NCBI GenBank assembly: GCA_021613375.1
Contig: CM038721.1
Span: forward strand, 2,003,986-2,067,985
DNA from: Megaleporinus macrocephalus
Lineage: Eukaryota > Chordata > Actinopteri > Characiformes > Anostomidae
DNA length: 64,000 bases
Direction: 5' to 3'
How positions within the stretch are numbered: position 1 is the stretch's first letter; each line of letters begins with the position of its first letter. The translations under genes were made by a program, and so were the position numbers. Shown one piece after another: positions 24,815 through 32,610 of the stretch. The notes under the pieces are model-generated. The model was not told where the DNA came from. It made no database searches and was given only the letters and a program-made list of their open reading frames with translations.

Positions 24815-27216
24815 TTGTCTTACTATATTAGTGAGGTCATCAATAGGTTTCTATTGATCTTTGTTGTCCTATAACCAAATAATACTACACCTACACCTAC
24901 ACCTAAACCTAAACTTAACCTTAGTATCCCAAAGACTACTTTTTTGTTTTATTAGATTTTTTTTTAAACTTGATTTTTGGAGAAAATGACATGTCCTAAA
25001 GTGAGGACCAGCAAAATGTCCTCACTTTACCAAAAAATTAGACTGTACTATACAAGTGAGGACATGTGTACCTCTACAAGAACACACACACACACACACA
25101 CACACACAAGGCAAACGAAAATAGGACCAGACCCACTGGAACCAACTTGGTTACAACGGGGTCACGGATACATACAGGAATATGAGTGTCTGATTATCAT
25201 CCATCATATCTCCTCAACTCTCTACACGTTTCTGTTCAAGTGTCTAGTAAAACATTCTAGCAACCCAAACGATACAGCAGGAGGAGGAAGTGACTCCACA
25301 GCCGTGCAAAAGAAAGTGAGAACACTAACCTAGCATACAGGCTAAACACAGTACAACACTTTTTAAGCGGTGGTGACGTATACAGGTGAAGGGACATGAG
25401 ACCAAGTGTGTCCCAATTCTGCTCCCAACACCTTGAACAGTTTTTGTTCACCCTTAGGCTGAGAACTGGGATAGGGCCTACTTGCAACCACTTAGAAAGC
25501 TGATAGCCACCACAAAGAACACCACAGTAGCCACAAGACAACAGCCTACTGACCACTTCCACTGCTGAAGACAGAAGAGGAGATGATGAGCAAGATCTCA
25601 GCTAAGGTGTGGAAGATCTACTAAACTAGTAAAGAGCATCTCCAGAAGAGGAACACAACCACAGCTATGATGAGTGAGTTAGAGGCCAGCTAACATGAGA
25701 ACCGCTGAATACCAGGGAGTGTTTCACAAACTGCTAGCGGCCACCTACCAACTGACTAGCAACAGGTGATCTCACTAACCAGTGTAGTGAGACCCAGTAA
25801 AACAATATTACATAATAAGTTACACAATTTTATAACCAGTCTGTATCGCACACTGCTTTATACTGTTAGCATTAGCGTCCCTAATCAGGATAGGAGGATC
25901 TAGATTTCAGTGAATTCCTGTTTTATTATAATCACTCCTTCTGTTTCTTTAGAGTCAGACTTTAAATATATAACTACAACTAGAAACACTGAAGAGTAAT
26001 AATAATATAAAAACACTATATCAGTTCAAACAAAGTCACAGTAACACTACTGACTGTTTTTATTACTTAGTTGGGTTTATACAGTAATTCAAGTTAGTTG
26101 TCATGATGTTGCTGTGAGGTTGCTATGGTATTCCTGCTGGAAGCTTTGCTTGATGGTTTTTAGGTGGTTGCTAGGCTGATGTCATGGTATTCCATGTTGT
26201 TACTAAGGTATTGCTAGGGCGCTACTATGGTATTCTGGGTTTTTCTAGCCTGTTGCTGGTATCCCAGTTGGTTGCAACAGTTGCTAGACTGTTATTATAC
26301 TTTCCCAGGTAGTTGCTAAGGTGTTGCAAGGCTGTTGCTATGTTTGCCCATGTGGGCCACTAATAGGGCCAGTCTGGGCTGCAAGTGGAGCCCATGTGAA
26401 CAATTATAGGCCACAAATGTAGCCTAACTGGGTCCCATGACAGTGACCCAAATGGTGCCCACACCTGTAGCCTAACTAGGGCCCACAATGGTAACCCAAC
26501 TAGGGCCCACACCTGTAGCCCCACTGGGTCCCATAACTGTAACCCAGCTGGGCCCCACTATAACCCAACTGATGTCCATGCATAACCAATCAAAAATCCT
26601 CTACAAGCACACATAAAACCCATATGGGTCCCATATGGACATGCTGGCTGGGTATAGAGCGCATACTGAGGTATAAGAGGTATAAGCTTTACACATGATG
26701 ATGAATGATATGGTTAAATATGGTGATCCAGTCCTGCTTGGTATCCAACTTACCCAGCAGGCCCTTGTTGGCGTTTGACAGGCACATGTCCTTCTCAGCA
26801 CTGGGCAGGGCGAAGGCCACCACAAAGCATTCCACACCGTCGGCCATGAGTGCCAGACCCAGCACGGTGAAAAGGGTCCACTGGAAGCGCCCGTGGCCAC
26901 AGTCCTCCATGATGCTCTCGTACTGATCCGCCAGCGTCTCCTCCTCTTCCAGGGCTGCTAGTTTAGCCTTCATCCTGGCCTCTCGGCGGGCGGCTCGGCG
27001 GGCCTCCTTGATTTCGTCCGGGTGAGGGATGCCCTGATATTCACCCTCGTACATCTGGTCCTCCTCATCGTGCCCCTCGGTGGCGTCACTGGCTGCGTCG
27101 TCTTCCTGAGAAGGGTAGTCGGTTTGGTAGGGATAGCCATCCTGACCCCCTTCTCCATAGGTCGGGTAGGTTTCTCCTTCAATGCCTTGCACATTGTTTT
27201 GATAAGGGTCATCCAT
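6505..27216 (-). CDS. sv2b: Synaptic vesicle glycoprotein 2 (SV2B-like), whole 12-exon coding span
   Basis: SV2 proteins are 12-helix, major-facilitator-type glycoproteins of synaptic vesicles that support calcium-triggered release and bind synaptotagmin. The coding sequence joins 27216-26754, 17167-16987, 15362-15211, 13599-13466, 12186-12097, 11834-11721, 11637-11549, 11428-11264, 10262-10129, 10027-9824, 8073-7914 and 6688-6505, giving 689 residues. Mammalian SV2B is about 683. Visible features are an acidic cytosolic N-terminus with [11 protein letters not shown] (43-53) and [13 protein letters not shown] (56-68), the pre-TM1 GHGRFQW (108-114), the MFS loop [11 protein letters not shown] (170-180), RGEHLSWL (236-243), a large luminal loop of pentapeptide-like repeats with N-glycosylation sequons at N446, N496 and N522, and the C-terminus [11 protein letters not shown]. 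The short MDD start, [11 protein letters not shown] and GWGFSMGT favour SV2B over SV2A/C. The family call is near certain; the paralogue (teleosts may carry two) is inferred. Confidence 0.93.
7194..7821. mobile_element. Tc1/mariner-like element with TIRs, decayed and containing a nested insertion
   Basis: The ends are inverted copies: CAGCGCCCTCCACAATTATT on the left and the reverse complement of AATAATTGTGGAGGGTGCTG on the right, extending through GGTAC(C/T)CCTC and TTAAGATGTGTTA. Inside at 7500-7630 a transposase remnant reads [12 protein letters not shown]. About 7245-7495 looks like a separate insertion (ggactccattacccagaact...). It lies in SV2 intron 11. Confidence 0.8.
7524..7633 (+). 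pseudogene. Tc1-like transposase fragment
   Basis: The conceptual peptide [19 protein letters not shown] followed by [10 protein letters not shown] carries the NDPKH(T/V)AK motif of the Tc1/mariner DDE catalytic region. It is short, lacks the N-terminal DNA-binding half and stops after SVSCW. Confidence 0.65.
7914..8073 (-). CDS. sv2b: SV2B-like coding exon 11 (TM9-TM10)
   Basis: The acceptor TGTGCAG precedes 8073 and the donor GTACGG starts at 7913. It encodes [40 protein letters not shown] and [14 protein letters not shown]-x-x-(D/E)V-x-TVELYP is a hallmark of SV2 proteins. A CA dinucleotide run abuts the acceptor side. Confidence 0.93.
8153..8671. mobile_element. 520-bp MITE with Tc1/mariner-type TIRs
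   Basis: It begins CACTACTGCTCAAAAGTTTG and ends with the reverse complement CAAACTTTTGAGCAGTAGTG with one mismatch (taaactttt). TA flanks lie at 8151-8152 and just beyond the right end, as expected for TA-targeting elements. It has no transposase frame. Located in SV2 intron 10. Confidence 0.85.
8672..9823. other. Rest of SV2 intron 10
   Basis: AT-rich intron. It contains an RFX-like X-box at 9375-9388 and a hAT-like terminal motif near 9132 (ggctgtgtcccaaa). No additional exon seen. Confidence 0.6.
9375..9388. promoter_or_regulatory. X-box-like (RFX) motif
   Basis: GTTACCATAGCAAC fits the RFX consensus RYYNYY-N(1-3)-RRNRAC with a 2-nt spacer. Motif match only; it lies within an SV2 intron. 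Confidence 0.35.
9824..10027 (-). CDS. sv2b: SV2B-like coding exon 10 (end of luminal loop, TM8)
   Basis: The acceptor CTTCACAG precedes 10027 and the donor GTACAC begins at 9823. It encodes [35 protein letters not shown]8 ([20 protein letters not shown]) and [12 protein letters not shown]. The NVT sequon is at N522. LLMDKIGR matches the second MFS loop signature. Confidence 0.93.
10129..10262 (-). CDS. sv2b: SV2B-like coding exon 9 (luminal pentapeptide-repeat domain)
   Basis: The acceptor GTGTCCAG precedes 10262 and the donor GTACTC begins at 10128. It encodes [40 protein letters not shown] and FYNT. Regularly spaced Phe/Cys/Asn positions form the right-handed beta-helix typical of the SV2 fourth luminal loop. 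The sequon at N496 (NCT) is the conserved glycan site. Confidence 0.94.
10385..11240. repeat. GACA/GATC-type tandem array with an internally inverted block
   Basis: SV2 intron 8 is mostly (acag)n with gatg, gatc and ggac variants. From about 10558 to 10673 the sequence switches strand (ccatctgtc..., ctgtctgtccgtc), so this block is complementary to both flanks. Confidence 0.93.
11264..11428 (-). CDS. sv2b: SV2B-like coding exon 8 (TM7 end, luminal loop start)
   Basis: The acceptor TTCTGCAG lies above 11428 and the donor GTACAT at 11263. It encodes [20 protein letters not shown], then the luminal loop with [18 protein letters not shown]. The sequon NFT (N446) sits at the family-conserved place just before QNQ(V/I)H. 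Confidence 0.93.
11549..11637 (-). CDS. sv2b: SV2B-like coding exon 7 (TM7)
   Basis: The acceptor is TGTTTACAG and the donor GTGAAT starts at 11548. It encodes [19 protein letters not shown] then [21 protein letters not shown] across the junction is the conserved TM7. The introns on either side are only 83 and 120 bp. Confidence 0.9.
11721..11834 (-). CDS. sv2b: SV2B-like coding exon 6 (cytosolic loop)
   Basis: A 38-codon, phase 0/0 exon with acceptor TTCTCAG and donor GTACAA at 11720. It reads [20 protein letters not shown], then [22 protein letters not shown] and FIEIQS followed by TGT match the SV2B loop. Human SV2B has TWYQRW where this has AFQRF, a local divergence. Confidence 0.9.
12097..12186 (-). 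CDS. sv2b: SV2B-like coding exon 5 (start of cytosolic loop)
   Basis: An exact 30-codon exon with acceptor TGTGTTCAG and donor GTATGT at 12096. It encodes [18 protein letters not shown] followed by [12 protein letters not shown], the start of the large cytosolic loop after TM6. HDEAWM and VHDTN are strongly conserved in SV2A/B/C. Confidence 0.93.
12269..12427 (+). mobile_element. tRNA-like SINE head with 10-bp A-box expansion and perfect B-box
   Basis: TGGTATAGTAC at 12269-12279 resembles a Pol III A-box. It is followed by about 12 copies of GTATAGTACA, then CTGCTGTCCTCCATGCTGTA and GGTTCAATTCC (12417-12427), an exact B-box (GGTTCRANNCC). The layout matches the 20-bp arrays at 1-1140 and 21653-23727. 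It is antisense in SV2 intron 4. Confidence 0.7.
12470..13385. repeat. 37-bp minisatellite, about 25 copies, in SV2 intron 4
   Basis: The unit is ACCTACCTGTGTACAGGTAA followed by ACTGTAACACTACCTTC. Each copy has a near-palindrome CCTGTGTACAGG. On the gene's sense (minus) strand each copy contains TACACAG directly followed by GTAGGT, an AG|GT dual splice-like motif. Confidence 0.96.
13466..13599 (-). CDS. sv2b: SV2B-like coding exon 4 (TM6)
   Basis: The acceptor TTCTGCAG precedes 13599 and the donor GTAAAC begins at 13465. It encodes [19 protein letters not shown], a hydrophobic stretch (TM6) and [18 protein letters not shown] and PESPR are typical of SV2. The exon ends in phase 0. Confidence 0.93.
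13945..14762. repeat. Three tandem copies of a ~322-bp dispersed repeat (SV2 intron 3)
   Basis: Copies start at about 13948, 14271 and 14592 with GTGTGCCATATCGTATCATA; the first two continue through aatatcgccaatatttttaa and share ttactgtttttag and ctggatatatggagatattt. The block ends CCATATCGCCCACCCCTAA, the inverse of the AGGGGTG start, suggesting TIRs of a fish DNA element. Confidence 0.8.
14860..15075. repeat. Dispersed fish repeat fragment
   Basis: It contains ccagaggaggacgggtctcc, cctcccaaggttccttcctc and gttgcctctggcttgctcac, blocks I recognise as a common teleost interspersed sequence. Assignment to a class was not possible. Confidence 0.5.
15211..15362 (-). CDS. sv2b: SV2B-like coding exon 3 (TM4-TM5)
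   Basis: The acceptor is TGTACAG just above 15362, and the donor GTAACA starts at 15210. It encodes [17 protein letters not shown], then [19 protein letters not shown] and ends GIIPHY with the G of the next codon. The RGEHLSWL block is conserved across SV2 paralogues. Confidence 0.93.
15590..16133 (+). mobile_element. LINE-type 3' fragment with (GATT)n tail
   Basis: A T-rich stretch is followed by ccctcaatgtatgaccgagt, GAAAATAAAGGTTGATTGAT and a GATT-repeat end. A reverse-complement copy is at 39066-39420. The simple-repeat tail suits a non-LTR retroposon. It lies in SV2 intron 2. Confidence 0.7.
16385..16840 (+). pseudogene. Decayed Tc1-like transposase, C-terminal half
   Basis: The frame [20 protein letters not shown] followed by SGCLVIIEE matches the Tc1 catalytic core (KHGGGS-x-M-x-W-G-C-F). 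Downstream, after shifts and stops, come [12 protein letters not shown] and [15 protein letters not shown] blocks (about 16640-16740), giving the order of the Tc1 DDE domain. No intact frame remains. Plus strand, inside SV2 intron 2. Confidence 0.85.
16987..17167 (-). CDS. sv2b: SV2B-like coding exon 2 (TM2-TM4 region)
   Basis: The acceptor CTGCAG lies at 17173-17168 and the donor GTGAGA starts at 16986. The exon encodes [20 protein letters not shown], then [17 protein letters not shown] and the start of TM4 ending [16 protein letters not shown] is the loop 2-3 signature of the major facilitator superfamily. Entry phase 1 and exit phase 2 match both neighbours. Confidence 0.93.
17235..17905 (+). 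repeat. Duplicated segment, copy A (SV2 intron 1)
   Basis: GATTAGAACAGGTGTAAATAATCA-type sequence, then atacaatacaaagtaacatg..., ttgatccagtttgaagaaca... and the distal gagtaaataaaa-cttcctgtctgg block all recur in the same order and orientation at 38876-39560. Copy A contains a 51-bp tandem array in the middle. Confidence 0.9.
17511..17865. repeat. 51-bp tandem repeat, seven copies
   Basis: Starts of ACTTACTCTATTAATACTG are spaced 51 bp apart (17511, 17562, 17613, ... 17817). The paralogous copy near 39480 has this unit once, so the expansion is specific to copy A. Confidence 0.93.
18914..19147 (+). CDS. Unrecognised coding-like fragment inside the TIR element
   Basis: Open frame [20 protein letters not shown], then [20 protein letters not shown] and on to TAA at 19145. 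Its composition looks protein-like (amphipathic, acidic) and it lacks a good ATG. An upstream ATG at 18661 ([12 protein letters not shown]) precedes a consensus GTGAGT donor, but the frames do not join simply. The AI-x-WLR-x-N-x(3)-FK-x(2)-V pattern weakly recalls SMC5; from memory, not secure. Could be captured host exon or element-encoded. Confidence 0.3.
   Translation, partial: YEKVIKDMQEAISWLRCNHELFKDVVQTPDFLLLGEDESEEALTRLSSMDSALMRKMRGITSCLLSNSELEWTWSYF
19733..19830. repeat. (AT)n microsatellite
   Basis: About 98 bp of perfect TA dinucleotides. Upstream, TTACAGCTACGATAAAA (19620-19636) and its inverse (19694-19710) bracket CA, TA and poly-T runs. Confidence 0.95.
20226..21329. other. SV2 intron 1, no gene seen; CTCF-like core at 20731
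   Basis: AT-rich intronic DNA. CCACTAGAGGGCA at 20731-20743 fits the CTCF core CCASYAGRKGGC. Open frames are short. Confidence 0.5.
21330..21652 (-). mobile_element. tRNA-derived SINE, body and 3' end
   Basis: Reading the minus strand from 21652: cactgtctcctcacagtaag, a degenerate B-box (ggttggattcc), ctgtgtggagtgtttatggt, ctccggtttcctcccacagt, a CA/TG-type internal repeat and a tail near ggatggatgg. This is the longer copy of the element truncated at 1141-1222. The 20-bp array extends from its head. Confidence 0.8.
21653..23727 (-). repeat. 20-bp tandem array of tRNA-SINE heads, inverse of 1-1140
   Basis: About 104 copies of CTACACCACCATACTAACCA with variants (gtact, gacca, aacta). Three scattered copies carry the same shortened form (aacactacacaaccgtattg, near 23037, 23193 and 23434), suggesting block duplication. 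On the minus strand each unit has TGGTGTAGTGG, the A-box. Confidence 0.97.
23728..24769. other. SV2 intron 1, no gene seen
   Basis: It opens with a short (CT)n after the array. A GC-richer patch at 23750-23960 has CACGTG and a small hairpin (cgggagg...cctcccg). The rest is AT-rich. Confidence 0.5.
24770..25110. repeat. Dispersed repeat between CA runs
   Basis: (CA)n at 24773-24810 and 25083-25109 bracket a fish-type repeat containing tgaggaccagcaaaatgtcc and tcctcactttacc, which read as inverted pieces of each other. Confidence 0.65.
26095..26600. repeat. Degenerate GTTGCTA-type and GGGCCCA-type repeats
   Basis: 26095-26350 holds loose copies of gttgctatggt/gttgctaggctg. 26380-26600 has copies of gtaacccaactagggcccac, with a roughly 30-bp spacing. 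Both lie in SV2 intron 1 close to coding exon 1. Confidence 0.75.
26754..27216 (-). CDS. sv2b: SV2B-like coding exon 1 (residues 1-154 plus 1 nt)
   Basis: The ATG at 27216-27214 begins MDDPYQNN, matching the short SV2B-type start rather than the longer SV2A/C N-terminus. The exon carries the acidic tail ([18 protein letters not shown]), a basic/Ala-rich helix (residues 69-88, [15 protein letters not shown]) and TM1 (about 112-137). It ends in CTGCTGG followed by the donor GTAAGT (26753-26748), phase 1. VECFVV has Cys where mammalian SV2 usually has Val (recalled VEVFVV). Confidence 0.92.
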
Positions 27217-27428
27217 ATTGGCTCACAGAAGATGAACTGATTTTGTATCCTTCAAGAAACGCCAGCTATATTAGCATAATCCTTAGTCTGGCTCTCAGTG
27301 ATGCCACCCCAGAAGCCAGTGAAGACAAGTGTGGCTTATTTATGGGATCTTCTGAGAAGACCTCAGCATCTATGGTGAGAATAAATTACTTTCCTTTGTA
27401 GGCTTCTGCACAAGGAAGCATTCTGCAC
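27217..27428 (-). other. Probable 5' UTR part of the first SV2 coding exon
   Basis: Reading the minus strand, a pyrimidine run TTCTTTCTCTCTCAG ends at 27429, a strong 3' splice site 212 nt before the start codon. Upstream ATGs with short open frames are visible (ATGCTTCCT..., ATGCTGAGG..., ATGCTAATATAG). The acceptor means at least one more upstream exon should exist. Inferred from splice consensus only. Confidence 0.5.
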
Positions 27429-27467
27429 CTGAGAGAGAAAGAATATTAACATATTAGATACTAGACC

Positions 27468-29305
27468 ATTTACACACAACCACAACAACAACCAGCAACC
27501 AGAACATTTACACAACCACAACAACAACCAGCAACCAAAACATTTACACACAACCACAACAACAACCAGAACATTTACACACAACCACAACAACAACCAG
27601 CAACCAGAACATTTACACAACCACAACAACAACCAGCAACCAGAACATTTACACACAACCACAACAACAACCAGCAACCAGAACATTTACACACAACCAC
27701 AACAACAACCAGCAACCAGAACATTTACACACAACCACAACACCAACCAGCAACCAGAACATTTACACACAACCACAACACCAACCAGCAACCAGAACAT
27801 TTACACACAACCACAACACCAACCAGCAACCAGAACATTTACACACAAACCCAACACCAACCAGCAACCAGAACATTTACACACAACCACAACACCAACC
27901 AGCAACCAGAACATTTACACACAACCACAACACCAACCAGCAACCAGAACATTTACACACAACCACAACACCAACCAGCAACCACAACATTTACACACAA
28001 CCACAACACCAACCAGCAACCACAACATTTACACACAACCACAACACCAACCAGCAACCACAACATTTACACACAACCACAACAACAACCAGCAACCAGA
28101 ACATTTACACACAACCACAACACCAACCAGCAACCAGGACATTTACACACAACCACAACACCAACCAGCAACCAGAACATTTACACACAACCATAACAAC
28201 AACCAGCAACCAGAACATTTACACACAACCACAACACCAACCAGCAACCAGAACATTTACACACAACCACAACACCAACCAGAACATTTACACACAACCA
28301 CAACACCAACCAGAACATTTACACACAACCACAACACCAACCAGAACATTTACACACAACCACAACACCAACCAGCAACCAGAACATTTACACACAACCA
28401 CAACACCAACCAGCAACCAGAACATTTACACACAACCACAACACCAACCAGCAACCAGAACATTTACACACAACCACAACAACAACCAGCAACCAGAACA
28501 TTTACACACAACCACAACAACAACCAGCAACCAGAACATTTACACACAACCACAACAACCAGCATCCAGAACATTTACACACAACCACAACACCAACCAG
28601 CAACCAGAACATTTACACACAACCACAACACCAACCAGCAACCAGAACATTTACACACAACCACAACACCAACCAGCAACCAGAACATTTACACACAACC
28701 ACAACACCAACCAGCAACCAGAACATTTACACACAACCACAACACCAACCAGAACATTTACACACAACCACAACACCAACCAGCAACCAGAACATTTACA
28801 CACAACCGTAACAACAACCAGAACATTTACACACAACCACAACACCAACCAGCAACCAGAACATTTACACACAACCACAACAACAACCAGCAACCAGAAC
28901 ATTTACACACAACCACAACAACATCCAGCAACCAGAACATTTACACACAACCACAACACCAACCAGAACATTTACACACAACCACAACACCAACCAGCAA
29001 CCAGAACATTTACACACAACCACAACACCAACCAGCAACCAGAACATTTACACACAACCACAACAACAACCAGCAACCAGAACATTTACACACCACCACA
29101 ACACCAACCAGCAACCAGAACATTTACACACAACCACAACACCAACCAGCAACCAGAACATTTACACACAACCACAACACCAACCAGCAACCAGAACATT
29201 TACACACAACCACAACAACAACCAGCAACCAGAACATTTACACACAACCCCAACACCAACCAGCAACCAGAACATTTACACACAACCACAACAACAACCA
29301 GAACG
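27468..29305. repeat. 38-bp minisatellite just upstream of the first SV2 coding exon
   Basis: The unit is ACATTTACACACAACCACAA followed by CACCAACCAGCAACCAGA, with about 30-bp deletion variants lacking one CAACCAG block. It begins roughly 40 bp upstream of the presumed acceptor at 27429. On the sense strand it is G/T-rich (TGTGTGTAAATG) and I see no AG dinucleotide. Confidence 0.96.
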
Positions 29306-31310
29306 GTGGTGGAGAAATCCAGCGTTCCAGGCTGTGAAGGGAACGTCACCACTTTTCATTCCTTCCCAACAAACAACACAACTGTCAGAGCTACATGTTC
29401 ATCTTTAAACCAGCCTGAAGTTCCTCTTCTCCACATTCTTCATCTAATGTTCCACCTAAAACACTGCAGCTCGTACAGACGCCAGAATGGAACAGCAGCA
29501 CCGTTTAAGGTGGAACGGAGAATTCCCAAAACCAGCTGCTGAACTTCCAACATCTTTAACAGAATCCTGAACAACTTTAACTCTGCAGTCTGTACGTTTC
29601 ACTCCGGACAGTTTCTCCAACACTCGGACACCATGGAGCAGCTTCAGCTCAGCGTTCAACACTGAAGAGACTGAAGAGACGAGCAGCTCCACCTTTATTA
29701 GCACCACAACCCCAACAATGACTGGAAGTAGCAGCCATGCTGTGAGAGTGTATCACTGTGTGCTGGTTGAAGGTGTCTAGTGAGTAACTTCAGATATTAT
29801 TTATTCTATGTAGAATCAGAGAACATACACATACAAATACATTCTATAGCAGAAATAAGCTCTGTTCTGATTGGCTGCCTCATATTTTACCTCATTCAAA
29901 AAGCTGTCCAGGCTGAAACACTCCTTATAACTTCAGGAATGTGATGTTTTTGCAGTTTAGTCTTCAGCATTTATGTGTTTGGAAACTTTGTCATGTTGTT
30001 TTTTTACGCTTACATCTGATTGGCATGATATGAGCCCTTTAACTGCTTTAGTTTGGAAACTTTCTCAGCACATTCAGTAAAACTGGACTAAAGCTAAAGT
30101 ATTTGTCCTGATGTTAATACCAGAGGAGATTGAACTCTGCAGTTATTGGTCAGCAGATTGGTGGAGACGTTTACACACTTTGCTCAGCACTCAGAGTCCC
30201 CGCTCTGTAACTTTACCTGCTCTGACAGTTCATGACTGAGTCACTGATTCCTAAACACTTCCCCTGTTCAATCAAACTTATCAAAAATTTCACTAACGGA
30301 CTTGTTATAGCGGTGGTTCCTTTTACAGACCACGCTGGAATTCAGTGAGCTCTTCAGAACCACACACTCTTTCACTAACGTGTGTAAAGACAGACTGCAT
30401 GGTTAGCTGCTTGATTATACACACCTGTTTTAATGGGACTTAATAAAATACCAGAAATCAATTATTAAGAGGTGTGTCCCAATACTTTTGTCCATAAAGT
30501 GTATAGAGTATATCTCTTAGATGTCTTGAGCATTCTATGGCCGGCATAGTAGACATGTATTCACAAGTCTCAAACTCAGGTCTGGAGGCTTGTTATTGGT
30601 TCTGATTTGTTTTATATTACAGTCTATGGAAAGTGTGGTTTGAGCGCATTCTGAGCTGCAACGCTCCTTGTGAGTGGGCGGGGCTAAACGTCTCTAGACT
30701 GCATAAACAGAAATATGCAAATGAATTGAGTTTTAGAAGCAAGCAGGGCTGCAAAGTGAACAGTATGACACCATAACAATGTTTATATACTGTATGAAAC
30801 TGTTTATCTTATTGGTTTTCCACCATAGAGGCTCTTTAACAGAGTTCTGGGTGATTCAACTGATGATGGATTCACTAGCTGCTCACAGTGAGGAGCATTT
30901 GATTGTATTGTATCATGAAGATCAAGTTTTATCACATAAGACACGTTATAGCACAGGAGGGTCATACGGGCACAGTAGTGAGACTAAACGCAGTAAAAGG
31001 GCTTTGAACAGCGAAGCGTTTCACTGTAAACATCTGGGCTGCTTTTCTTCTCCTGTGACACGGGCGCCATACTCTGCTGACGTGAATCAGAGTTGTGATA
31101 TAATCCAGCTTAAATCTGAGGAATTCTGTTCTGCCGTGTGGTCCGGAGCACAAACCGGAAGTGAGAATAATGGTGTGATGATGGCTCATAGCTTAAAAGT
31201 CAAAATAGAAGAAGAGAATGAAGGTTTCAGTCTCCTGATACTAGATTAATTTCTCAATATCGGCTAATATTCAGTCAATTAATACTGATATGGTACTGGA
31301 ACGTCAGGTA
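29306..31310. other. Dispersed repeats, no gene seen
   Basis: 29306-29750 resembles a teleost interspersed repeat (ccgtttaaggtggaacggag). 30420-30505 ends like a DNA transposon (gtgtcccaatacttttgtcc). An open frame at 30779-31249 on the plus strand (156 codons) has no features I recognise. Confidence 0.5.
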
Positions 31311-32610
31311 ATCCTGAAAAAGATGGTTCCTTAAAGGTTATTCTGTAAAAACCATGTGTTCTGTATAGAACCGTTTCATGCTCTGATGTTTCTTTGCATG
31401 GATCTTCAGTTTGATGGAGAATGTGTTGTGTTTGGTTCTATTTTAGCTTTTTTTTTAGCAGAACCCTTTTTGGTGCTATATAGGACCATTTTCATAAAGG
31501 TTCTAAAACTGTATCCAACACAGCACCCACCAATCTGAAGAACCATTTTACCATGTTAAGCAAAGAGCCCTTATAGAACCATCTTTTAAAAGTGTCTAAA
31601 TAGAACCCTTGGTTTTAAATAGAACCAATACCATTACCTAAATAACCCTTGGAGAACCATCTTGAATGGAAAACATGTTGTAAATGGTCCTTTTTGGTGC
31701 TACCTAAAACCATTTTCAAAATTATTCTATATAGAATCATATATAACATATACTCATCATTCTGAAGAACCACTTTACCATGTGAGTAACTACATAGCAG
31801 CAAAGAACATGAACATTCTGCAGCAAAGAACCCTTGAAAAATCGTCTTGAATGGAGAATGTGTTGTATATGGTTCTGTTTAAGCTTTTTAGGAGAACCCT
31901 TTTTGGTTTGACCATTTTCAAAAAAGGTTCTCAAACTGTAAACAACACATCACCCATCAATCTGAAGAACCGTTTAGCATGAACATTTTTACCTAGGAAC
32001 CCTTAAAGAATATTTTTTAAAGTGTGTAAATAGAACCCTTGGTTTTAAATATAACCATTACCATTACCCAAAGAACCCTTGAAGAACCATTTCGAATGGA
32101 GAATGTGCTGCAAGTGGTCCTAAATAAGTTCTGCTGTTGTTACAATAACAAGCATTTATCAGTAACAGAAACCGTTTTGGTGCTACATAGAACCATTTTC
32201 CAAACAGCTCTATATAGAACCATATACAACATATTCACATCAATCTGAAGAACCACTTTACCATGTCTGTAACTACATAGCAACAAAGAACATAAACATT
32301 CTGCAGCAAAGATCCCTTGAAGAATCATCTAAATGGAGAATGTGTTGTATATGGTTCTGTTTAAGCTTTTTAGGAGAACCTTTTTTGGTTTGACCATTTT
32401 CAAAAAGGTTCTAAAGAATGAAGAATGATTTTACCATGTAAAGAACCATTTAGCATTGCAGTTCCTATCTAGGAACCCTTGAAGAACCATCTTTTAAAAG
32501 TGTGCAAATAGTACTCTTGATTTTAAGTCGAACCATTACATTACCATTACCAACAGAACTCTTGAAGAACCATCTTTTTAAAGAGTATATGTGACACTCA
32601 TGGCTCTAAA
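31311..32610. repeat. Block of GAACCCTT/AGAACCATT-type dispersed repeat
   Basis: Many partial copies, both direct and inverted, of motifs such as ttttggtgctatatagaacc, accattttcaaaaaggttct and gaagaaccactttaccatgt; two longer copies lie about 490 bp apart (31815 and 32300). Looks like a tandemly amplified, decayed mobile element. Confidence 0.75.

Noticed and set aside
27468..29305. CRISPR-like array
   Set aside because: There are no distinct spacers between repeats; units are contiguous, and the context is a vertebrate gene.
30779..31249. 156-codon plus-strand frame
   Set aside because: No recognisable motif, lies among dispersed repeats, and the composition looks like chance open sequence.
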